Source of the DNA: a virus
Strand: one strand, 5' to 3'
IMG/VR virus record: IMGVR_UViG_3300017755_000097
Location: 1-25,181 of that record
DNA: 25,181 bases
Below the pieces are notes generated by a model, which ran no database searches, was not told the DNA's origin, and saw only the letters and a program-made list of their open reading frames with translations. Every line of letters starts with the position of its first letter. The stretch's first letter is position 1. Shown here piece after piece: positions 22,279-25,181 of this stretch. The position numbers and the translations under genes were made by a program.

Positions 22279-22286
22279 CAAATATA
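22279..22286 (-). promoter_or_regulatory. TAnnTTTG box upstream of groEL
   Basis: The minus-strand sequence is TATATTTG, 16 bases before the groEL ATG (22262), in a 34-base AT-rich gap after the 94-residue gene. It is identical to the boxes at 14579-14586 and 19957-19964. It could give groEL-groES its own transcript. Confidence 0.42.
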
Positions 22287-22296
22287 TTAAAATAAA

Positions 22297-22581
22297 TTAT
22301 TCCTCGGTGTCGTACATCTCAAGATGTTCCTCTACCTCATCGCGAGTAAGACCATTGAGATCATCAACATAAAAAGGAGTCCCCTCACCTACATACGCTC
22401 CCCATACATTGTACTCAAGAAACTCAACCGCATCCTCAAATGACATGTCCTCCTCCACTAAGCAATCAATCATCTTAGCCTTCGAATAACATATCCTCAT
22501 AACATCAGTGTCCCAGTTAGGGAGCATACCCAAAATGGCGGCATCAAAGCCGTCCGCAAAAAGTGTTTTTTCAATATTCAT
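22297..22581 (-). CDS. Small acidic phage protein, unknown
   Basis: This 94-residue acidic protein is read from ATG at 22579-22581 (MNIEKTLFADGFDAAILGML). A longer opening to 22605 exists, but the shorter start follows a TTTTATATATTAG leader that also precedes the methyltransferase start. Later motifs are DAVEFLEYNVWGAYVGEGTP and FYVDDLNGLTRDEVEEHLEM. The pattern FDAAILG...YE-AVE-LEYNV-GA-VGE-TP-FV is widespread in phage hypothetical proteins, in my memory, without a known role. It lies 23 bases after the methyltransferase. Confidence 0.66.
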   Translation of the reverse strand: MNIEKTLFADGFDAAILGMLPNWDTDVMRICYSKAKMIDCLVEEDMSFEDAVEFLEYNVWGAYVGEGTPFYVDDLNGLTRDEVEEHLEMYDTEE

Positions 22582-22585
22582 ACCT

Positions 22586-22598
22586 CTAATATATAAAA
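22586..22598 (-). repeat. TTTTATATATTAG leader, copy 1
   Basis: The 13-base sequence TTTTATATATTAG (minus strand) lies four bases before the ATG at 22581. The same 13 bases lie at 23084-23096, five bases before the methyltransferase ATG. It may be an AT-rich translation leader used instead of a Shine-Dalgarno sequence, or a promoter element. Confidence 0.4.
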
Positions 22599-22604
22599 GT
22601 AACA

Positions 22605-23078
22605 CTACTTAATAAAACATATCCAATGAGTTTGCATTCGCTTGCCAGACTTGTGTCCGTACAATGGCTTTTTGTCAGTAAGCTTTAGCACCTCTTTTAC
22701 CGGGAACTGAACCTCGTTCCATTTAAATATCAAAGTGCCATTTGGCTTAAGAACTCTAAAACATTCTTTGAAGCCCTGCCTTATCATATCCTGCCATCCA
22801 TCCTGAAGGTTGCCGTACTTCTTGGTTATCTGGCCGAGCTTGTTTCTTTTAATGTGTGGAGGATCATATACAACGTGATAAAAAGAATTGTCAGGTTGCT
22901 TGATGTCTGTAAAGTCTCCTATTATGTCAGGATCTATTATATTGGTTTTGGTTCCACAAGGGTACTTGTCAATGTGAGTCTCTCTTCTGTTGTCAAGGTA
23001 TAGAGCTCTTTGATCATTCTTATCAAACCACATCCCTTTGGGCCCACAACATACATCTAAAACAGTTTTATCATTCAT
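22605..23078 (-). CDS. SAM-dependent methyltransferase, phage class I
   Basis: This 157-residue class I methyltransferase has motif I LDVCCGPKGMW (residues 7-17) binding S-adenosylmethionine, an acidic residue after YLDNRRE (about 27-33), and motif IV YDPPHIKRN (71-79), an N-type DPP[HYWF] signature. WQDMIRQGFKECFRVLKPNG (95-114) and a closing GHKSGKRMQTHWICFIK follow. The order LD-CCG-K-MWFDK...DPPH...GFKECFRVLKPNG-L-FKW...HKSGKR-THWICF is a family I recall in many phages and prophages. The substrate is unknown: DNA adenine or cytosine N4 is possible, and so is RNA. It is the first gene of the operon leading to groEL. Confidence 0.85.
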   Translation of the reverse strand: MNDKTVLDVCCGPKGMWFDKNDQRALYLDNRRETHIDKYPCGTKTNIIDPDIIGDFTDIKQPDNSFYHVVYDPPHIKRNKLGQITKKYGNLQDGWQDMIRQGFKECFRVLKPNGTLIFKWNEVQFPVKEVLKLTDKKPLYGHKSGKRMQTHWICFIK

Positions 23079-23083
23079 CGATA

Positions 23084-23096
23084 CTAATATATAAAA
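23084..23096 (-). repeat. TTTTATATATTAG leader, copy 2
   Basis: This is the second exact copy of the 13-base sequence at 22586-22598. It lies five bases before the methyltransferase ATG (23078) on the minus strand. Confidence 0.4.
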
Positions 23097-23114
23097 CTAA
23101 ATTGCAATGTCGAA

Positions 23115-23279
23115 ATGTTGATGTTGATCCGCAATACTCTCTATATATATTCCCCTTTCTCTTTATTGTTTTTTATTTATAAAAATTAAGGACCTTTTTT
23201 AACATTTCAACATTAAAGTATATTAAAGTATTAATAACCAATAAGTTATCTCATGTTGAAGTGAAAACAAAGTCAACAT
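23115..23279. repeat. Cluster of five ATGTTGA heptamers
   Basis: ATGTTGA occurs at 23115-23121, 23121-23127 and 23253-23259. Its complement TCAACAT occurs at 23207-23213 and 23273-23279. Five copies in 165 bases is far above chance. The pair at 23253-23279 is an inverted repeat with a 13-base spacer. Candidate binding sites for a phage or host regulator. Confidence 0.5.
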
Positions 23280-23300
23280 TAGTATGTCGATAATTGACAT

Positions 23301-23327
23301 AAAAAAAGGGGACCCGTTAAGATCCCC
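23301..23327 (-). terminator. Rho-independent terminator after the 59-residue gene
   Basis: On the minus strand GGGGATC, loop TTAACG, GGTCCCC forms a 7-bp stem (one G-T pair) followed by seven T. It lies 26 bases after the stop of the 59-residue gene at 23354 and before the methyltransferase operon. Confidence 0.85.
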
Positions 23328-23353
23328 CTCATGAACATGAAAAAAACAAATGA

Positions 23354-23533
23354 TTAGAACATCATGTTCCGTAGTTTCTCTCGCATCTCAGCACGCTCAA
23401 TACCATCAGCAATCATATCAATCTTCTTTTGATCCTTCATGGCTTTCTTAATACGAGCAGCTTGTGCAATTCCTGTTTCTCCGTCCGGACGATCATTAAT
23501 CAATCGACCATTCTTTATATGTAACCCGTCCAT
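23354..23533 (-). CDS. Small charged protein, unknown
   Basis: This 59-residue protein starts MDGLHIKNGRLINDRPDGET and ends ERAEMREKLRNMMF. It is helical and highly charged, with AQAARIKKAMKDQKKIDMIA as a probable helix (about 23-42). It begins at ATG 23531-23533 and ends just before a strong terminator. No family is recognised. It is the first minus-strand gene left of the divergent gap at 23534-24044. A small regulator or host-acting protein is possible, but nothing shows this directly. Confidence 0.6.
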   Translation of the reverse strand: MDGLHIKNGRLINDRPDGETGIAQAARIKKAMKDQKKIDMIADGIERAEMREKLRNMMF

Positions 23534-23648
23534 AGTTGTTAGTGTTTTTGTAAAGATAATAAATTTTGTCAGATACCTGGGGGTTGAGGGTTATAATATA
23601 ATATACGTACAATGTGTGTGTCGCGAAAACGATATTTTTTTCGAGGGT

Positions 23649-23672
23649 GGGGGGTCGTTTTTGACTTCCCCC
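23649..23672 (+). other. Bulged G/C hairpin
   Basis: GGGGG-GTC pairs with GAC-(TT)-CCCCC around a GTTTTT loop (two-base bulge). A T run follows seven bases later, so this could be a weak rightward terminator or only a structural signal. Its position in a gene-free divergent gap is odd. Confidence 0.35.
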
Positions 23673-23711
23673 TTGCGATTTTTTTGCCTTTTTGCCTTGC
23701 CTCCTGCTGGG

Positions 23712-23752
23712 CAGGTAGGGTAGGTTGGTGGTGGTGGTGGTGGTGCTACCTG
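23712..23752. repeat. Inverted repeat enclosing a (TGG)6 microsatellite
   Basis: Arms CAGGTAG (23712-23718) and CTACCTG (23746-23752) enclose a G-rich loop with GGTAGG and (TGG)6 (23726-23743). The loop could form a G-quadruplex in single-stranded DNA or RNA. It is unlike any other sequence in the window. Confidence 0.45.
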
Positions 23753-23790
23753 TTACGTTACACGATGGCACCCCTTCCCTTCCCTTTGCT

Positions 23791-23810
23791 CCCCGCTCCG
23801 CCCCGCTCCG
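23791..23810. repeat. Tandem decamer CCCCGCTCCG x2
   Basis: The decamer CCCCGCTCCG occurs twice without a gap, at the end of a C-rich stretch (about 23771-23817). It is in an otherwise AT-rich gap. It may be an origin, binding-site or terminal feature. Confidence 0.4.
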
Positions 23811-24044
23811 CCCTCCAGTAAAGAGAATATTAAAGAGTAATAGAGAGGAAGACCTTCCCTTTAGAACCCCTTCGATTACCTCACAATCAAAACAAAACAC
23901 AAAATAAATGCATTTCGTAAACCCTTTGTTATCCAGCGTTTGCGAGATAAAATGAAACGGAAGTATACTTTTCTTCGTATCAGATTAGGATGGTAACTAT
24001 ATTTAGACTATCTTCACACAATCGTTAAACATTAAATAAACATT

Positions 24045-24260
24045 ATGAGCAAATTAAAGAATTATCATTTCAACTGGAAAGACCAAGAGGGTATGTATTG
24101 CGGATTCAATGACGTGTGGGCATATTCTAAAAGAGAGGCCATCAAAAAGATTCGTGAAATGGAGTCAAAGAATATGATGTTAGCCATTGAAACAATGGAG
24201 ATTGCAGATGCTGAATACAGACGCAAGATGACTGAACTCGGCAACTTTATGGCATCTTGA
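24045..24260 (+). CDS. Small protein, first gene of the ribozyme-punctuated operon
   Basis: This 71-residue protein starts MSKLKNYHFNWKDQEGMYCG and has FNDVWAYSKREAIKKIREME, with a helical C-terminal half (IETMEIADAEYRRKMTELGN). The pattern of an aromatic strand followed by an A-x-S-x-x-EA-x-x-I helix is common in tiny phage proteins. No function is recognised. The ATG follows an A/T-rich leader (TTAAATAAACATT) without a Shine-Dalgarno sequence. The stop is at 24258-24260, four bases before hammerhead 1. It probably shares a promoter in the divergent gap with the genes that follow. Confidence 0.66.
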   Translation: MSKLKNYHFNWKDQEGMYCGFNDVWAYSKREAIKKIREMESKNMMLAIETMEIADAEYRRKMTELGNFMAS

Positions 24261-24264
24261 TAGA

Positions 24265-24322
24265 GGTTAACTGACGAGTCCTAATTGGACGAAACGCTGG
24301 GTGTATGCCCAGCGTCTTAACC
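24265..24322 (+). ncRNA. Hammerhead ribozyme 1 (type I)
   Basis: Stem I is GGTTAA (24265-24270) with TTAACC (24317-24322), open at the ends, so this is type I. The core is CTGACGA (24271-24277), stem II GTCC-TAATT-GGAC (24278-24290), GAAA (24291-24294), stem III CGCTGGG with CCCAGCG (24295-24301, 24308-24314; loop TGTATG), then TC. A15.1-U16.1 and C15.2-G16.2 are in place. Cleavage is expected after C24316. It lies between the stop at 24260 and the start at 24338, in the sense direction of the operon. It would cut the RNA so the downstream gene begins with a 21-base 5'-OH leader. Confidence 0.92.
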
Positions 24323-24337
24323 ATAAAAATGAATATT

Positions 24338-24595
24338 ATGAATGACAAGGATTTATCACGTTTATACAAGCGCCTTGAGGGTGTCTTGTTTGAGATTTAT
24401 GACGCTCTCGACCATAACCAAGAGAGAGCCAAAGAACTTGGAGATGAGGCGTTAGCAAAAGCCTATCGAGACTTAGTTAATGACTTGGAGTGGAGGCATT
24501 GCAATGGCGATAGTGCTGTTGAGGATGTCTATGGTCGGATTAAGTGGCTCAGAAAGCCGTCAGCTGATGGCGTGGGAAAGGAGGTGGAGTGTTAG
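24338..24595 (+). CDS. Small protein, second gene of the ribozyme operon
   Basis: This 85-residue protein starts MNDKDLSRLYKRLEGVLFEI and has DALDHNQERAKELGDEALAK, a helical acidic and basic mix. The start was set at 24338-24340 because the sister gene at 24668 has its only ATG at the matching place. Upstream ATGs at 24329 and, in the ribozyme loop, 24305 are in frame. The stop TAG (24593-24595) shares its last base with the first base of hammerhead 2. No function is recognised. In cut RNA it would have a 21-base A/T-rich leader (TTAACCATAAAAATGAATATT). Confidence 0.66.
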   Translation: MNDKDLSRLYKRLEGVLFEIYDALDHNQERAKELGDEALAKAYRDLVNDLEWRHCNGDSAVEDVYGRIKWLRKPSADGVGKEVEC

Positions 24596-24652
24596 GTTAA
24601 CTGACGAGGATTCAATATCCGAAACGCTGGGTGTATGCCCAGCGTCTTAACC
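24595..24652 (+). ncRNA. Hammerhead ribozyme 2 (type I)
   Basis: Stem I is GGTTAA (24595-24600) with TTAACC (24647-24652). The core CTGACGA (24601-24607) is followed by stem II GGAT-TCAAT-ATCC (24608-24620), GAAA (24621-24624) and stem III CGCTGGG/CCCAGCG (24625-24631, 24638-24644), then TC. Cleavage is expected after C24646. Compared with ribozyme 1, stem II changes on both sides (GTCC/GGAC to GGAT/ATCC) but stays paired, which shows selection for structure. The first base is the last base of the stop codon of the upstream gene. Confidence 0.92.
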
Positions 24653-24667
24653 ATAAAAATAAATATT

Positions 24668-24877
24668 ATGAATACAATTACAGAAACAAAGGTCTTGAGA
24701 TTTAAGATGGTTCTACCCTTAGAAATATGGGATGAATTTGATGTGGCTATGGATTTGAATGGCGAATGGTCAAAGCGACTATTGAGCCGTGACGTTGAGG
24801 GGGTTCGCCTTACTGACATAGTTCACGACATCAGAGGCATCTTGAAGGGTTGTGAGTTTTTCTTGCCAAGACTCTGA
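24668..24877 (+). CDS. Small protein, third gene of the ribozyme operon
   Basis: This 69-residue protein starts MNTITETKVLRFKMVLPLEI and has WDEFDVAMDLNGEWSKRLLS, then LTDIVHDIRGILKGCEFFLP. The ATG at 24668-24670 follows AAAAATAAATATT. An in-frame ATG at 24635 inside hammerhead 2 would add 11 residues to uncut RNA. It is a mixed alpha/beta protein. The final segment could be a helix ending in Arg-Leu. No function is recognised. Confidence 0.64.
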   Translation: MNTITETKVLRFKMVLPLEIWDEFDVAMDLNGEWSKRLLSRDVEGVRLTDIVHDIRGILKGCEFFLPRL

Positions 24878-24923
24878 AAAAACCGATCGGAAATCCAATC
24901 TGAAAAACTGATCGGAAATCCAA
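24873..24923 (+). repeat. Tandem 26/25-base repeat before hammerhead 3
   Basis: Two adjacent near-identical copies lie at 24873-24898 and 24899-24923, both containing GATCGGAAATCCAA. They start at the stop of the third gene and end at the base before hammerhead 3. The copies differ by one base of length and a CC/CT change. Each has CTGA and GAAA, but no stem II or stem III, so neither is a ribozyme. Confidence 0.6.
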
Positions 24924-24981
24924 GATTATCTGACGAGCCTTGAATAGGCGAAACGCTGAGCATCTGCTCGGCGTCATAATC
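24924..24981 (+). ncRNA. Hammerhead ribozyme 3 (type I)
   Basis: Stem I is GATTAT (24924-24929) with ATAATC (24976-24981). The core CTGACGA (24930-24936) is followed by stem II GCCT-TGAAT-AGGC (24937-24949), GAAA (24950-24953) and stem III CGCTGAGC/GCTCGGCG (24954-24961, 24966-24973; one T-G pair, loop ATCT), then TC. Cleavage is expected after C24975. All three stems differ from ribozymes 1 and 2 and still pair, with changes on both strands. The downstream gene starts at 24989 or 24995, 13 or 19 bases after the cut. Confidence 0.9.
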
Positions 24982-24988
24982 AAATTGA

Positions 24989-25181
24989 ATGAACATGAAG
25001 AGTAGTATTAGAAAAGAGTTAGGTGTATACATCAATGAATGCCTCGAGGATGGCCTCAAGAGCCATAACGAGATGTTCAATGAAGGTCTCTATCTGCACG
25101 GCAATCAACAATGCCTTGACTGGCTAAACCATCACAACCTTGACGTATTGAGTGCTATCAGCATTTGCCGTGAATATCAAA
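24989..25181 (+). CDS. Small protein, fourth gene of the ribozyme operon, runs past the window end
   Basis: The open frame begins MNMKSSIRKELGVYINECLE and continues DGLKSHNEMFNEGLYLHGNQ, then QCLDWLNHHNLDVLSAISIC, ending REYQ at the window edge without a stop. The start may be ATG 24989 or 24995. The middle looks helical and acidic, with several His and Asn. No function is recognised. Another ribozyme after it cannot be checked. Confidence 0.6.
   Translation, partial: MNMKSSIRKELGVYINECLEDGLKSHNEMFNEGLYLHGNQQCLDWLNHHNLDVLSAISICREYQ

Larger units (their letters stand above)
23079..23353. other. Regulatory gap before the methyltransferase-groEL operon
   Basis: These 275 bases hold no convincing gene. 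They contain the AT-rich leader of the methyltransferase, five ATGTTGA/TCAACAT heptamers (23115-23121, 23121-23127, 23207-23213, 23253-23259, 23273-23279), a tandem decamer ATTAAAGTAT at 23212-23231, and a terminator at 23301-23327. The last two heptamers form an inverted pair with 13 bases between them. I read this as an operator region. I cannot assign a promoter with confidence. Confidence 0.5.
23534..24044. other. Divergent intergenic gap with strand-asymmetric G-rich/C-rich tract
   Basis: No convincing gene is seen in these 511 bases. The left part (to about 23635) and right part (about 23822-24044) are AT-rich. Between them lies an unusual tract: a G6...C5 hairpin with T-rich loop (23649-23672), runs of T with GCC (23678-23701), CAGGTAG...CTACCTG arms enclosing (TGG)6 (23712-23752), then a C-rich stretch with a tandem decamer CCCCGCTCCG (23791-23810). 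This gap should hold the promoters for the leftward 59-residue gene and for the rightward ribozyme operon. It could also be an origin or a packaging site. Confidence 0.5.

Noticed and set aside
22581-22605. Longer start (22605) for the 94-residue gene
   Set aside because: It would place the TTTTATATATTAG leader inside the coding sequence and start directly at the end of the methyltransferase.
23496-23900. A 134-codon minus-strand open frame across the G-rich gap
   Set aside because: It is low-complexity (Thr and Gly/Lys-rich runs from the repeats), overlaps the more plausible 59-residue gene in another frame, and shows no protein-like pattern.
24305-24337. Starts for the second ribozyme-operon gene at 24305 or 24329
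   Set aside because: 24305 lies inside the ribozyme stem III loop and would be cut off. The sister gene has its only matching start at the position equivalent to 24338.
24873-24923. Tandem repeat as decayed hammerheads
   Set aside because: The copies have CTGA and GAAA, but no stems II or III and no cleavage triplet in place.
1-25181. tRNA genes, CRISPR arrays, insertion sequences, integrase
   Set aside because: I saw no cloverleaf, no regular spacer array, no transposase and no integrase in either strand. The repeats at 24265-24981 are ribozymes, not CRISPR units.

Overview
This window is part of a tailed double-stranded DNA phage genome, most likely from a phage of a marine or aquatic Bacteroidetes host. 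Three things point that way. The virion proteins look like those of crAss-like podoviruses (TerL, portal, scaffold, HK97-type capsid, ring/adaptor proteins). Start codons follow A/T-rich leaders with no Shine-Dalgarno sequence. Several intergenic gaps carry a TAnnTTTG box, the Bacteroidetes -7 promoter element. These family calls come from recognising sequence by eye, not from a search.

Layout. Positions 1-12479 (minus strand, read right to left) hold the packaging and head module: a protein with a cpn10-like C-terminus, a TerS candidate, TerL, portal, scaffold candidate, major capsid protein, three small head genes, two ring/adaptor-like proteins and the start of a large tail protein. Two strong terminators, one just after the capsid gene and one after the two small head genes, break up this operon. 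Positions 12479-16803 (minus) hold receptor-facing and lysis genes: a repeat-containing fibre, a LamG-like protein, a 3-TM holin and a small one-TM protein. Positions 16810-19936 (minus) hold fourteen tightly packed genes, most of them tiny and lysine/arginine-rich, and many overlapping by 1-4 bases. An AT-rich divergent gap separates these from a winged-helix-like gene on the plus strand (19977-20450). That gene converges on and overlaps a phage groEL-groES pair, which is arranged groEL first. Upstream of groEL are a 94-residue protein and a SAM-dependent methyltransferase.

Regulatory regions. The 275-base gap at 23079-23353 carries five copies of the heptamer ATGTTGA (both orientations) and a clear terminator. 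The 511-base divergent gap at 23534-24044 has a strongly strand-asymmetric, G-rich then C-rich tract with hairpins.

The most striking element is at the right end. A plus-strand operon of small unknown genes is punctuated by three type I hammerhead ribozymes (24265-24322, 24595-24652, 24924-24981). Each lies between a stop codon and the next start, and the cleavage sites are 330 and 329 nt apart. The cores are intact and the stems show compensatory changes. The ribozymes should cut the polycistronic RNA into single-gene pieces, and might release unit-length RNAs. The array may continue beyond the window.
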